The position numbers and the translations under genes were made by a program. From NCBI GenBank assembly GCA_002748415.1, contig PDSI01000147.1, forward strand, positions 33,858 through 97,857: a stretch of 64,000 nucleotides of DNA, in the 5' to 3' direction. Of the stretch, positions 39,712-49,034 are shown one piece after another. Numbering within the stretch: position 1 is the first letter of the stretch; each line of letters starts with the position of its first letter. Source of the stretch: Micrococcales bacterium (GTDB lineage Bacteria; Actinomycetota; Actinomycetes; Actinomycetales; CAWJMD01). The notes beneath the pieces are model-generated. The model was not told where the DNA came from and ran no database searches. It saw only the letters and a program-made list of their open reading frames with translations.

Positions 39712-40767
39712 ATGAGTTGCGGACCGGGCGGCGCCCACACCAGTGCCACGGCTGTTCTGTCTGACCTGGGGGAAGCCGAGCTGCTGCGCCGGTTGCTGGG
39801 CGATGTGCCGGATACGCCGCTGGCTCAGGTCGGGCCGGGCGACGACGCGGCGGTGTTGCGGGTGCCCGACGGCCGGGTGGTGGTGACCACCGACACCCTG
39901 GTGCAGGATGTCGACTTCCGCACCGACTGGTCCAGCGCCACCGACATCGGCATCAAGGCGGCGGTGCAGAACCTGGCCGACATCGCCGCGATGGGCGCCC
40001 GCCCGACCGGATTCGTGCTGACCCTGGTGGCCCCGGGCAGTACCGGGGCCGACTGGGCGGTACAGCTGGGGCGGGCCGTCATCGACCGGTGCGCCGAATC
40101 CGGGGCCGCGGTGATCGGCGGTGACCTGTCCAGCGGGTCACGAATCATGGTGAGCCTGACCGTGTTCGGCGACCTCGACGGGCAGCCACCGGTGCTGCGC
40201 AGCGGGGCCCGGCCCGGTGACGTGCTGGCGGTGGCCGGGCGCACCGGCTGGTCTGCCGCGGGGCTGGACCTGCTCGCCGACGAGGCCTTCGCCGCCCGGG
40301 CGGGCGGCGACCCGGACACTGCCGGTGCAGCGCGGGCCGCACTGGCCGCACACCGGCGTCCGGACCCACCGCTGGTGGCGGCTGCCGCGGCCCGGGCCGC
40401 GGGCGTGCACGCGATGATCGACGTCAGCGACGGGCTGGTGCGCGACGCGGGACGGATCGCGACGGCTGGCGCCGGGCAGATCCGGCTGGATCCAGGGCTG
40501 GCGGGCCTGAGTGAACCGGTGCGCCTGCTGACCCCGTTGGCGGCCCACCGGGAAGGGCAACCGGCGTCCGCGCGCCGGATCGCCTCGGAATGGGTGCTCA
40601 CCGGCGGGGAGGACCATGCCTTGCTGGCCGCGTTCTCGGCCGATGCCGACATCCCGCCACAGTTCCGGGCCGTCGGCACGGTGGTATCCGGTCAGGATGA
40701 ACTGGTCATGCTGACCGGCGGGCAACTCACCCCGGCCGGGCCGGGTTTCGATCACTTCGGTGGGTGA
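39712..40767 (+). CDS. thiL: Thiamine-monophosphate kinase
   Basis: Phosphorylates thiamine monophosphate to thiamine diphosphate. The PurM-like fold shows GPGDDAAVLRVPDG near residue 45, TTDTLVQDVDFR, QNLADIAAMGARP, VIGGDLSSG and IDVSDGLVRDAGRIA. At 351 residues it is slightly long. ATG 39712 is used; a TACGCT -10-like hexamer lies 13 bases before it. It is divergent from the Lrp-type gene and converges on rpmB. Confidence 0.94.
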   Translation: MSCGPGGAHTSATAVLSDLGEAELLRRLLGDVPDTPLAQVGPGDDAAVLRVPDGRVVVTTDTLVQDVDFRTDWSSATDIGIKAAVQNLADIAAMGARPTGFVLTLVAPGSTGADWAVQLGRAVIDRCAESGAAVIGGDLSSGSRIMVSLTVFGDLDGQPPVLRSGARPGDVLAVAGRTGWSAAGLDLLADEAFAARAGGDPDTAGAARAALAAHRRPDPPLVAAAAARAAGVHAMIDVSDGLVRDAGRIATAGAGQIRLDPGLAGLSEPVRLLTPLAAHREGQPASARRIASEWVLTGGEDHALLAAFSADADIPPQFRAVGTVVSGQDELVMLTGGQLTPAGPGFDHFGG

Positions 40768-40793
40768 GCGGGCTCAGCCGGGTTGTGGCCGGG

Positions 40794-40979
40794 TCAGCGA
40801 GTGACCTTCCCGGCCTTCAGGCACGACGTGCACACGTGCACCCGCTTGGGGGCGCCGGCCACGACCGCCCGCACCCGCTGGATGTTCGGGTTCCAGCGGC
40901 GCTTGGTGCGCCGGTGGGAGTGCGAGATGTTGTGACCGAAGCCCGGGCTCTTGCCACAGACGTCACAGGTCGAAGCCAC
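40794..40979 (-). CDS. rpmB: 50S ribosomal protein L28, zinc-binding form
   Basis: 61 residues. It has the L28 core [19 protein letters not shown] and two CxxC pairs (CDVC, CTSC), so it is the zinc-requiring C+ form. A zinc-free paralogue under Zur control is often found elsewhere in actinobacteria, but not here. GTG 40979 is preceded by AGGAG. It is divergent from the DAK2 gene, the usual arrangement. Confidence 0.95.
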   Translation of the reverse strand: MASTCDVCGKSPGFGHNISHSHRRTKRRWNPNIQRVRAVVAGAPKRVHVCTSCLKAGKVTR

Positions 40980-41181
40980 GATTACTCCTGAGTTCACGCG
41001 TCGGCGCCGGGTACCACCCGCGCGCAAGGGGCAGGCCCAGGTCGACTGGGCAACCTACCCAGCGTAGCCGAGAAGTCGTCGCAGGCTCAAAACCAGGGGT
41101 AGCCGGTCAGGTACGACCGGGATCGTGACGATACTGCCGAACGGCCCGTACTAGCAGTTTCGAGAGCAGAAAGGATGTGTT

Positions 41182-42792
41182 GTGGGCGGCGCACCACCCT
41201 CCACCGGACCACCGGCAGCGACGCTGCCCACAACGTCCGAGGAGAGCTGCCTCACCGGAGCCGACGTGATCACCTGGCTGCGTCGCTGCCGCGACGTGGT
41301 CCAGCTCAGCGCGGCCGCCGTCGACCGGATCAACGTGTTCCCCAGTGCCGACTTCGACACCGGGCAGAACGCCGCTCGCACGCTGATCGAGGCTCATGCC
41401 GCGGCCGCCCGGGTGCACGCCATGGTGGCCGGGCAGGGCGAACCCGGCCATGCCGGAGAGACCCTGTCGGCCGCCGCCCGCGGCGCCCTGCTCGGCGCGC
41501 AGGGCAACGTCGGGGTCCTGCTCAGCCAGTTCCTGCGGGGAATGTCGGACGCCGTCGCCTCCCGGACCGGCATCGATGCGACGATGCTGGCCCGCGGGCT
41601 GACCCGGGCGGAGGCGGACGCGCAGTCGGCGCTGGCGGACCCGCAAAAGGGCAGCCTGCTCAGCATCGCCCAGGCCGCCGGTGACGCCGCCGAGTTCACC
41701 GCGATGTCCGGGCACCGGTCGGTGGCCCAGGTGGCGGCCGCGGCCGCCGAAGCGGGGCTGGCCTGCCTGCCGCGTACGGTGACCCAGCAGCCGATGCTGG
41801 CGCGCGCCGGCCTGGTGGACGCCGGCGCTTTGCTGCTGGTGCTCATGCTGGAGTGCCTGGTCTCGGTGGCCGAGGGCGCGGACCAGCCGCAGGCCGATGC
41901 GGTGCTGGCAAACTGGGGCGCCGGCATCGATCCGAGGTCCTGCCTGAACACCGATGGCCGCCGTTGCGGCCTGCGGGGCGGGCAGACCGAGCTGATCTGC
42001 ACGCTGGGCGCTCAGCAGGTCGGCGGCCTGGCCGAGCAACTGCGCGATCTCGGCGAGCATGTGGTGGTGGCCGGGACGGCACCGTTGTGGAGCGTGCACG
42101 TGCACACCTGCGAGGTCGAGGCCGTCCTCGAGGTCGTCGGCCGCTTCGGCTCGGTCGAGCAGGTGAGCACCATCGGGTCGGCACCGGCCCAGGAGCCACC
42201 CACCCAGATGTGTGTGGTACTGGCCTACTCCAGCGGTACCGGGCTGACCGAGCTGTACCAGGCCCAAGGCTTCCGCACTTTCACCGACACCAACCCGCAC
42301 GCGATCCGGGACGTGCTCGCCACGGCACTGGGTGCCACCTACGCCGATGGTGTCCTGGTCGTGCTTCCCGGTAGCGCGGAGGTGGCCGGCACGGTGGCGC
42401 AGCTGACCGAGGAGCAGCCCGACGACCGGGTGCGGATGCTGCCGGCCACCGGGCACCCGCAGGTGGTCGCGGCCGCGTCGGTGACCATTCCGGGCGGGCC
42501 GCAGGAGGTCATCGCCACCCTCACCGAGGTCATCCAGGCCACTTCGTGGGCCGGGATCCGGCTGGACGCCGACCTGCTGCAGTTGCCGGACCTGTTGGCC
42601 GCCGAGGCGGCCCAGTTGCACGAAGAGCACCGCCGGCCGGTCGACCTGTGCACCGTGGTGCTGGGCCGCAACGTACCCGCGGTGATCGGCCGGATGCTGG
42701 GCGACGTGGTGGGGGCCGCGCTGGGCGGGGTCGAGGTGTTCGTCGTCGACGGCGGGCTGACCGACTGGCTGGTCACCATCGGTGTGCAGTGA
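41182..42792 (+). CDS. DAK2-domain protein of the FakA/YloV family
   Basis: 536 residues. The N-terminal DhaL/DAK2 nucleotide-binding domain has the Mg-ATP aspartates in NVFPSADFDTGQN, where the usual form is PDGDTGTN, and GALLGAQGNVGVLLSQFLRG. The middle domain keeps the zinc-site residues seen in FakA: a Cys (ELICTLG) and His-x-His (VHVHTC). The C-terminal domain is of the FakA type. In Firmicutes FakA phosphorylates fatty acids bound to FakB; the actinobacterial substrate is not established. AGAAAGGA precedes GTG 41182. It lies between rpmB and recG, as in other actinobacteria. Confidence 0.85.
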   Translation: MGGAPPSTGPPAATLPTTSEESCLTGADVITWLRRCRDVVQLSAAAVDRINVFPSADFDTGQNAARTLIEAHAAAARVHAMVAGQGEPGHAGETLSAAARGALLGAQGNVGVLLSQFLRGMSDAVASRTGIDATMLARGLTRAEADAQSALADPQKGSLLSIAQAAGDAAEFTAMSGHRSVAQVAAAAAEAGLACLPRTVTQQPMLARAGLVDAGALLLVLMLECLVSVAEGADQPQADAVLANWGAGIDPRSCLNTDGRRCGLRGGQTELICTLGAQQVGGLAEQLRDLGEHVVVAGTAPLWSVHVHTCEVEAVLEVVGRFGSVEQVSTIGSAPAQEPPTQMCVVLAYSSGTGLTELYQAQGFRTFTDTNPHAIRDVLATALGATYADGVLVVLPGSAEVAGTVAQLTEEQPDDRVRMLPATGHPQVVAAASVTIPGGPQEVIATLTEVIQATSWAGIRLDADLLQLPDLLAAEAAQLHEEHRRPVDLCTVVLGRNVPAVIGRMLGDVVGAALGGVEVFVVDGGLTDWLVTIGVQ

Positions 42793-42838
42793 ACGGCCGC
42801 GGCCGCGGGCCCGGTACACCCGTGGTATTCATGCTGAT

Positions 42839-45052
42839 GTGACCGATCCGCTGAGCACGCCGCTGCGGACGCTGGTCGCGGGCAAGGGTGCCACGCTGAT
42901 GCGGCAGGCGTTCGAGGTCCACACGGTGGAGGACGCGCTCCGCCATTTTCCGCGCCGCTTCCAACCGCTGGACACCCCGACGCCGCTGGGCGAGGTGGTG
43001 GCTGGGGAGAACGTCACGCTGCTGGCCAGGGTCGTCTCTTGCCACGCCCGGCCGATGCGCCGGCGTCCCGGCTACGTGGTCAACGTCGACGTCACCGACG
43101 ACGTCCACCGGTTGCCGTTGACGTTCTTCGCCGCCAAACGGTCCATCGTGCAGTTCTGGGAGCGCAAGCTGATGCGGCCCGGGCAGGTGCTGCTGTTCGA
43201 AGGCAAGGCCGACGTCTTCAACCGCACGCTGCAGGTCACCCATCCACGGATCATCGAGTTCGGCGAAGACCACGACGTCCCGCCGGTGTTGCCGATCTAC
43301 CCGGCCACCAAAGGGCTGAACACGATGGCGATCTGGCGCATCGTCAAGACGTGCCTGGGCTACCTGGACGGGGAGGATCTGCCCGACCCCGTCCCGGCCG
43401 CCGTGCTGGCCCGGCACCGGCTGCCGGCACTGGGGGAGGCGTTCCGGCTGATTCACACCCCCACCGGGGACGGCTCACACCAGCAGGCCATTCACCGGTT
43501 CCGGCACGAGGAGGCACTGGCCGCGCAGTTGGCGTTGGCGCAGCGCCGGCTGGCCGCCAAGGCCATGCCCGCGGTGGCTCGCGCGCAGCGCAGCGACGGG
43601 TTGGTGGACCGGTTCGACGCCGGCCTGCCGTTCGAGCTGACCGCGGGGCAGCGGCGGGTGGGCAGGGAGATCGCGGACGACCTGGCCCGTTCGTTTCCGA
43701 TGCACCGGCTGTTGCAGGGCGAGGTCGGCTCCGGCAAGACGGTGGTCGCGTTACGGGCCATGCTGGCGGTGGTGGACGCGGGCGGGCAGGCCACGTTGCT
43801 GGCGCCCACCGAGGTGCTGGCCGCCCAGCACCTGCGCAGCATGCTGGCGTTGCTGGGCGAACTCGGCGACTGGACCCGGCCCGACTCGGTGCACCTCACC
43901 CTGCTCACCGGCGGGCTGGGGGCAGCGGCGCGCCGGGACGCGTTGCGGGAGATCGAGAACGGCACCGCAGGCATCATCATCGGCACGCACGCGTTGCTGT
44001 CGCAGACGGTGGCCTTCGCCGACCTGGGGCTGGTGGTGGTGGACGAACAGCACCGGTTCGGCGTGGAACAGCGGGACGCGTTGCGGGACAAGGCATCCGT
44101 GGTGCCACACCTGTTGGTGATGACGGCCACCCCCATCCCGCGCACCATCGCGATGACGGTGTTCGGCGACCTCGAGGTGTCCACCCTACGGGAGGTCCCG
44201 GCCGGGCGGGCCGAGGTGAGCTGCCACGTGGTGGATGCCGCCAACCAGGCATGGATGGACCGCACCTGGGCCCGGGCTGCGGAGGAGATCGCTTCCGGCC
44301 GTGGAGTGTTCGTGGTGTGCCCACGGATCGGGCCGGACGCCGGCCAGGCGGAGGAGGGACCGGAACTGGAACCGCCCGAGGCAGACCGGCAGCTGCAGGG
44401 GGTGCTGGAGGTGGCCGACCGGCTGGCCGGCCTTCCGGCGCTGGCGGGTGCCCGGATCGGGGTCGCGCACGGACGGCAGCCGGGGGAGGAACGCGAGGCA
44501 GCCATGCGGGATTTCGCCGCCGGCGACCTCGACGTGCTGGTGGCCACCACCGTCGTGGAAGTCGGGGTGGATGTGCCGAACGCGTCGATGATGATCGTGC
44601 TGGACGCGGACCGGTTCGGTGTGTCTCAGTTACATCAGCTGCGCGGGCGGGTGGGCCGCGGTGAGCATCGCGGGTTGTGCCTGCTGGTCGACGGGTCCAC
44701 CGACACCGCTCGGGGACAGCTGCCGGTGCCCGGGCCCGGCCGGGTTGACCCAGGCACGACGGCCGGGCGGCGGCTGGCGGCGGTGGCGGCCAACCCGGAC
44801 GGGTTCACGCTGGCCGACCTGGATCTCAGCCTGCGCCGGGAGGGTGACGTGCTGGGCGCGGCCCAATCCGGGCGCCGGTCCTCGCTGCGGTTGCTGCGGG
44901 TCAGCCGGGACGCCACCATCATCCAGGCCGCCCGTGAGGACGCCGGTCGCATCATCGACGACGATCCGCAACTACGCCGTCACCCGCAGCTGCGGGCGAT
45001 GGTGGAGCGGTTGCTGGACGAGCAGCAGCGGGATTTCCTGGACCGGGCTTGA
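42839..45052 (+). CDS. recG: ATP-dependent DNA helicase RecG
   Basis: Remodels stalled replication forks and Holliday junctions. 737 residues: N-terminal wedge/OB domain (about 1-190), then the superfamily 2 core with Walker A GEVGSGKT, DEQH box VVVDEQHRFGVEQ, MTATPIPRT, and the C-terminal helicase half with ATTVVEVGVDVPNA and QLRGRVGRG. GTG 42839 gives the expected N-terminus. A -10-like TATTCA lies seven bases before it. It converges on aroQ. Confidence 0.95.
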   Translation: MTDPLSTPLRTLVAGKGATLMRQAFEVHTVEDALRHFPRRFQPLDTPTPLGEVVAGENVTLLARVVSCHARPMRRRPGYVVNVDVTDDVHRLPLTFFAAKRSIVQFWERKLMRPGQVLLFEGKADVFNRTLQVTHPRIIEFGEDHDVPPVLPIYPATKGLNTMAIWRIVKTCLGYLDGEDLPDPVPAAVLARHRLPALGEAFRLIHTPTGDGSHQQAIHRFRHEEALAAQLALAQRRLAAKAMPAVARAQRSDGLVDRFDAGLPFELTAGQRRVGREIADDLARSFPMHRLLQGEVGSGKTVVALRAMLAVVDAGGQATLLAPTEVLAAQHLRSMLALLGELGDWTRPDSVHLTLLTGGLGAAARRDALREIENGTAGIIIGTHALLSQTVAFADLGLVVVDEQHRFGVEQRDALRDKASVVPHLLVMTATPIPRTIAMTVFGDLEVSTLREVPAGRAEVSCHVVDAANQAWMDRTWARAAEEIASGRGVFVVCPRIGPDAGQAEEGPELEPPEADRQLQGVLEVADRLAGLPALAGARIGVAHGRQPGEEREAAMRDFAAGDLDVLVATTVVEVGVDVPNASMMIVLDADRFGVSQLHQLRGRVGRGEHRGLCLLVDGSTDTARGQLPVPGPGRVDPGTTAGRRLAAVAANPDGFTLADLDLSLRREGDVLGAAQSGRRSSLRLLRVSRDATIIQAAREDAGRIIDDDPQLRRHPQLRAMVERLLDEQQRDFLDRA

Positions 45053-45068
45053 CCGGCTGCGGCCCGGC

Positions 45069-45524
45069 TCAGCGATTGCGGACGCTGGCGATGTGGCGTA
45101 TTCCCAGTTCGTAGCCGTGCACCCCGGCACCGATGATGACGGCGTCCACCACCGCCGACAGGTAGGAGTGGTGCCGGAACTCCTCCCGGGCGTGCACGTT
45201 GCTGATGTGGACCTCGACCTTCGGCCCGGCCAGCATCGTCACCGCGTCCCGGAGCGCCACCGAGGTGTGCCCGTACCCGGCCGGGTTGATCAGCAGCGCC
45301 GCCCCGGCGGCGTGCGCCTGGTGGATCAGCTCGATCAGCTCGCCCTCGTGGTTGGACTGCGCGAACCGCACCGTCAGGCCGAGTTCCGCCCCCAGCGTGC
45401 GGCACCGGGAGGCGACGTCGTCCAGGGTGTCGTGACCGTAGACCTGCGGCTGCCGGCCGCCCAGGAGGTTCAGGTTGGGGCCGTTGAGAACCAGCACGCC
45501 GAAGTGCTCAGCAGTCGTAGTCAC
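45069..45524 (-). CDS. aroQ: 3-dehydroquinate dehydratase, type II
   Basis: Third step of the shikimate pathway. 151 residues with the type II signature LVLNGPNLNLLGGRQPQVYG, which carries the catalytic Arg and Tyr, and the later SNVHAREEFRHHSY with the catalytic His. GTG 45524 is the start. In many actinobacteria aroQ follows aroB; here it lies about 40 kb away between recG and rsmD. Type II enzymes form dodecamers. Confidence 0.95.
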   Translation of the reverse strand: MTTTAEHFGVLVLNGPNLNLLGGRQPQVYGHDTLDDVASRCRTLGAELGLTVRFAQSNHEGELIELIHQAHAAGAALLINPAGYGHTSVALRDAVTMLAGPKVEVHISNVHAREEFRHHSYLSAVVDAVIIGAGVHGYELGIRHIASVRNR

Positions 45525-45560
45525 GCGGCCAGTCTGCCAGTGTGCGGGAGAATGCCGTTC

Positions 45561-46136
45561 GTGACCCGCATCATTGCCGGCTCGGCCCGCGGGCGGCGCC
45601 TGCAGGTGCCGCCCGGTCCGGGGACGCGCCCGACCGCCAGCCTGGTCCGGGAGGCGGTGTTCTCCCGGCTGGAACACGACGGGGCGGTCGACGGGCACCG
45701 GGTGCTCGACCTGTTCGCCGGCTCCGGCGCGCTCGGCCTGGAAGCGGCCAGCCGCGGCGCCCAGGCCGTCGTGTGTGTGGAATCCGCGCATGCCGTGGCA
45801 CGACTCATCGGCACGAACGCCGCCTCGCTCGGCCTGGCCGCCCAGGTGACCGTGGTGGCCCGGCCGGTCGCCGCTTTCCTGGGCGCCACCGCTGCCGCGC
45901 CCTTCGACCTGGTGCTGGCCGATCCGCCCTACGCGATGGCCGACGACGAACTGGCCGGCGTGCTGGCGGCGCTGGTGAACAACGCCTGGCTGAGCGAGGA
46001 CGCCGTCGTCGTGGTGGAACGGGACGCTAGGTCTGCCGAACCGCGGTGGCCGGGCGGGCTGGACCCCTACACGCAGCGGCGCTACGGGCAGACCCGGGTT
46101 TGGTACGGCCAGCTCGCCGGTGGGGGCGCCGCATGA
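45561..46136 (+). CDS. rsmD: 16S rRNA (guanine-966-N2)-methyltransferase RsmD
   Basis: 191 residues. RIIAGSARGRRLQVPPG begins the family, the SAM motif is VLDLFAGSGALGLEAASRGA and the catalytic motif is ADPPYAM. GTG 45561 is ten bases after GGGAG; ATG 45552 is too close to it. It follows recG as in most actinobacteria, but coaD, the usual next gene, is missing. The stop overlaps the lipoprotein gene (ATGA). Confidence 0.93.
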   Translation: MTRIIAGSARGRRLQVPPGPGTRPTASLVREAVFSRLEHDGAVDGHRVLDLFAGSGALGLEAASRGAQAVVCVESAHAVARLIGTNAASLGLAAQVTVVARPVAAFLGATAAAPFDLVLADPPYAMADDELAGVLAALVNNAWLSEDAVVVVERDARSAEPRWPGGLDPYTQRRYGQTRVWYGQLAGGGAA

Positions 46137-46705
46137 GGTTCCGCACCGGTCTGACCCGCCGCACCGGCACCGCCGCCGGGTGCCTCATCGGCGCCGTACT
46201 GGGCGCGTGCACCGCCCCCGAACGGCCCCCAACGCCGCCCTCATCATCCCTACCTTCATCGCCGCCGTCCGCTTCCGCACCGGGGGAACCCGACTTTCCG
46301 TCCTACATCGGTCCGGCCCGGGTGATCGTGATCGCCGGCCAGGACGTCATCGAAACACCCGACACCGCGGTGCGATGCTGGATCACCCCGCCCACCGGTG
46401 GGGAGCATGAACGGGTGGATTGCACGGTGCAGGACCCCGACTATCCGGTTCCGGATGGAAATCCCGGCTGCCCGGACTGGGGCCGCTCGGTGCGGTTGTC
46501 GGCCACCCCGGCCGTCATCTGTTCGGCCCCGTTGCCGTCGGCCGGTGCGGTGCGAATCACGCCGCCGGCCACCGTGCGGGTGGGGCAGATCCTGTGTGTG
46601 GTCACCGCCGAGTCGATCTCCTGCCAGCATGAACGGACCGGCGCAGCGTTCGACCTGGCCCGCGACGAACTCGACCTGCGACCCGCACCGTCGGTGTCCT
46701 CTTGA
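46133..46705 (+). CDS. Secreted lipoprotein of unknown function
   Basis: 190 residues. The signal peptide ends in LGAC, a lipobox, followed by a Pro/Ser linker of about 30 residues. The mature domain has six cysteines and ends in a stretch (LCVVTAESISCQHERTGAAF) that resembles the C-terminus of DUF6636-type secreted actinobacterial proteins. The resemblance is only a pattern I recall, so the family is uncertain. The start overlaps rsmD by four bases. Confidence 0.7.
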   Translation: MRFRTGLTRRTGTAAGCLIGAVLGACTAPERPPTPPSSSLPSSPPSASAPGEPDFPSYIGPARVIVIAGQDVIETPDTAVRCWITPPTGGEHERVDCTVQDPDYPVPDGNPGCPDWGRSVRLSATPAVICSAPLPSAGAVRITPPATVRVGQILCVVTAESISCQHERTGAAFDLARDELDLRPAPSVSS

Positions 46706-46712
46706 GCACCGG

Positions 46713-46985
46713 TCAACCGACCGGCACCGTCCACGGTTCGATCCGGTGACCGGTCACCAGTCCGGCTGAGATGTACGGATCCTGATCCACGAACCGCTGC
46801 GTGGCCTGCGCGTCACGGAACACCAGCACGCCGGCGTGCGGGGGATCGCCCAGCGCGCCGGCCATGATGCACTCACCGGCCTCGTGCATCCGCGTCAGCA
46901 GACCCAGGTGACCTTCCCGGTACGGACCCCGCCGGTCCATGATGTCGGGCACGTAGTCGTACCACAGCAGGCTCAGTTGCCTCAT
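46713..46985 (-). CDS. YciI family protein
   Basis: 90 residues with the ferredoxin-like YciI fold: LLWYDYVPDIMDRR at the start, the conserved HLGLLTRMHEAGECIMAGAL with the putative active-site His, and DPYISAGLVTGHRIEPW. Function in the cell is unknown. GGAGGG precedes ATG 46985. It is divergent from the EamA gene. Confidence 0.88.
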   Translation of the reverse strand: MRQLSLLWYDYVPDIMDRRGPYREGHLGLLTRMHEAGECIMAGALGDPPHAGVLVFRDAQATQRFVDQDPYISAGLVTGHRIEPWTVPVG

Positions 46986-47031
46986 CGTCGCCCTCCGATG
47001 CGGGTGAACGGATCCGGATCGTGCCCCACGC

Positions 47032-47037
47032 TAGCGT
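47032..47037 (+). promoter_or_regulatory. Candidate leaderless -10 element of the EamA gene
   Basis: TAGCGT lies six bases before GTG 47044, and no ribosome-binding site is present. Confidence 0.45.
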
Positions 47038-47043
47038 GGACCG

Positions 47044-47910
47044 GTGCCACCCCCTTCGTTGCACCGGCGACGGGCCGTGCCGCCGTGGACCCTGGTCATC
47101 GCCTCGGTGCTGTCGGTGCAGTTCGGTGGCGGGGTCGCCCGGTTGCTGTTCGAGGACCTGGGCGCCCCTGGCACCTTGTTGCTGCGGCTGGGATTCTCCG
47201 GGCTGATTCTCGCCGCGATCCTCCGCCCCCGGGCCGGCCGCTGGTCATCCGCGGCGTGGGGGGCCGTTCTGGCCCTCGGGGTGGCCCTGTCGGCGATGAA
47301 CCTGAGTTTCTACCTGGCCCTGCGCGACGTCCCGCAGGGGGTTGCGGTCACCGTCGAGTTCACCGGTCCGCTGCTGCTGGCGCTGGCCCAGACCCGCCGC
47401 TGGGTGGACGCTGGTTGGGCCGCCGCCGCGATGGCCGGGGTGCTGCTGCTGGGGTTGGACCGGGACGCCGACGTGCGCCTGACCGGTCTCGGGTTCGCGT
47501 TCCTGGCCGGACTGTTCTGGGCCCTGTACATCCTGGCGTCGGCCCGGGTCGGCCGGGAACTGACCGGTTTGCAGGGGCTTTCGGTGGCACTGCTGATCGC
47601 CATGGTGCTGATCCTGCCGCTCGGGGCATCGGCGATGCCGACCGCGTTCGGTTCGCCGCGATTGTTGCTGGGCGGGCTGGCGGTGGCGATGCTGTCCTCG
47701 CTGATCTGCTACGGGCTGGAACTCGTCGCGTTGCGCCGGATGACCACCAGGGTGTTCGGCATCCTGATGAGCCTGGGGCCGGCCGCGGCTGCCCTGTCGG
47801 GGTGGCTGGTACTGGACCAGCGGCTGGGTGCCCGCCAGCTGTTGGCCCTGCTGCTGGTCACCGTGGCCAGCATCGGCGTCACCGCCACGGCTAGCCGGGC
47901 GCGGCGATGA
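47044..47910 (+). CDS. EamA/DMT family exporter, RhtA-like
   Basis: 288 residues with ten hydrophobic segments in two EamA repeats. The pattern NLSFYLALRDVPQGVAVTVEFTG is close to RhtA-type threonine/homoserine exporters. The substrate is unknown. GTG 47044 has no Shine-Dalgarno but a -10-like hexamer six bases upstream. Its last 20 bases overlap the convergent ABC ATPase gene. Confidence 0.85.
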   Translation: MPPPSLHRRRAVPPWTLVIASVLSVQFGGGVARLLFEDLGAPGTLLLRLGFSGLILAAILRPRAGRWSSAAWGAVLALGVALSAMNLSFYLALRDVPQGVAVTVEFTGPLLLALAQTRRWVDAGWAAAAMAGVLLLGLDRDADVRLTGLGFAFLAGLFWALYILASARVGRELTGLQGLSVALLIAMVLILPLGASAMPTAFGSPRLLLGGLAVAMLSSLICYGLELVALRRMTTRVFGILMSLGPAAAALSGWLVLDQRLGARQLLALLLVTVASIGVTATASRARR

Positions 47911-48961
47911 CGACCTTGTTCCGCAACAGCTTCCAATGCACCGGCGTACCGGTGGGGAAGTCGCCGGCCCGTGGCGTGGCGACGTCCACCCGCACGGGCA
48001 CATCCGCGGCCCGGACCAGTACCGAGGTGACCGGGCCACGCAGGATCTGACCGGTCACCGTGGCGGCGCGTGCCCCGTCCGGCGCGTTGCCGTCGGCCGG
48101 GACGAGTTCGATCTCCTCCGGGCGGATCAGCGCCGTGCCCGGTCCCTCGGGCACCGGTTCGCGGTTGCCGATCTTGGCCGTCAACGCGGTTCCGGCGGTC
48201 ACCGTGCTGTGGAACGTGGCCGCGCGCACCGTGCCGGGAATCCGGTTGACCACACCGACGAACTCGCTGATGAACGGCGTGTGCGGATGCAGGTAGAGCT
48301 GTTCCGGGGTGCCGATCTGTTCGATGCGCCCGGCCCGCATCACCGCCACCCGGTCGGCCATCGTCAGGGCCTCCTCCTGGTCATGGGTGACCAGCAGTGC
48401 CGTCGTGGCAGCTTCCTGCTGGATGCGGCGCAGCTCCTCCCGCAGGTGGTTGCGAACTCGGGCATCCAGCGCCGACAGCGGTTCGTCCAACAACAGCACC
48501 CGCGGTTCGATCGCCAACGCCCGGGCCAGTGCGACGCGTTGCTGCTCCCCACCGGACAACTGCGCCGGATAGCTGTCCCGCAGCGCACCCAGCCCCACCA
48601 GCTCAAGCAACCGGGCGGCCCGCTCACCGGCTTCGGCTCTGGAGCTGCCGTGCCGCTTGGGCCCGTACATCACATTCTGTGCGGCGCTCAGGTGCGGGAA
48701 CAGGGAATAGGACTGAAAGACGATGCCGACGTTGCGTTTGCGGACCCCGAGGCGGCTGACGTCCTGGTCGTCGAGGTACACCCGGCCCTCGTCCTGCGGC
48801 TCCAGCCCGGCCAGGATCCGCAGGGTGGTGGTCTTGCCGCAGCCGGACGGGCCGAGCAGCGCCACCAGTTCGCCGGCCGCCAACTGCAGGTCGACACCGG
48901 CCAGGACGGTGTTCGTGCCGTAGCTCTTGGTGATGTTCTGCAGGCTGACCCGGGTCGCCAT
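47891..48961 (-). CDS. Orphan ABC transporter ATPase with TOBE domain (PotA/FbpC type)
   Basis: 356 residues. The ATPase domain has Walker A GPSGCGKTT, signature LSGGEQQRVALARAL, Walker B LLLDEPLSALD and the switch His in VTHDQEEA. The C-terminal third is a TOBE-like substrate-specificity domain. Proteins of this class serve importers of iron, polyamines, sulfate, thiamine or sugars. There is no permease or binding protein beside it, which is unusual for this type; the riboflavin-type transporter in this window lacks an ATPase, but a link is only speculation. Confidence 0.85.
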   Translation of the reverse strand: MATRVSLQNITKSYGTNTVLAGVDLQLAAGELVALLGPSGCGKTTTLRILAGLEPQDEGRVYLDDQDVSRLGVRKRNVGIVFQSYSLFPHLSAAQNVMYGPKRHGSSRAEAGERAARLLELVGLGALRDSYPAQLSGGEQQRVALARALAIEPRVLLLDEPLSALDARVRNHLREELRRIQQEAATTALLVTHDQEEALTMADRVAVMRAGRIEQIGTPEQLYLHPHTPFISEFVGVVNRIPGTVRAATFHSTVTAGTALTAKIGNREPVPEGPGTALIRPEEIELVPADGNAPDGARAATVTGQILRGPVTSVLVRAADVPVRVDVATPRAGDFPTGTPVHWKLLRNKVVIAAPG

Positions 48962-49022
48962 CGCACCTCCTCGCGCCCGCCTAGGCTAGCCTGCGGGCAG
49001 CGACACGACCGGCCGAGGCGAG

Positions 49023-49028
49023 TAGTCT
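49023..49028 (+). promoter_or_regulatory. Candidate leaderless -10 element of the amidohydrolase gene
   Basis: TAGTCT lies six bases before ATG 49035 and no ribosome-binding site is seen. Confidence 0.45.
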
Positions 49029-49034
49029 CCCGGC

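Noticed and set aside
45053..45068. GC-rich inverted sequence between recG and aroQ as a terminator
   Set aside because: Stem is short and no T tract follows on either strand. No convincing intrinsic terminator was found anywhere in the window.
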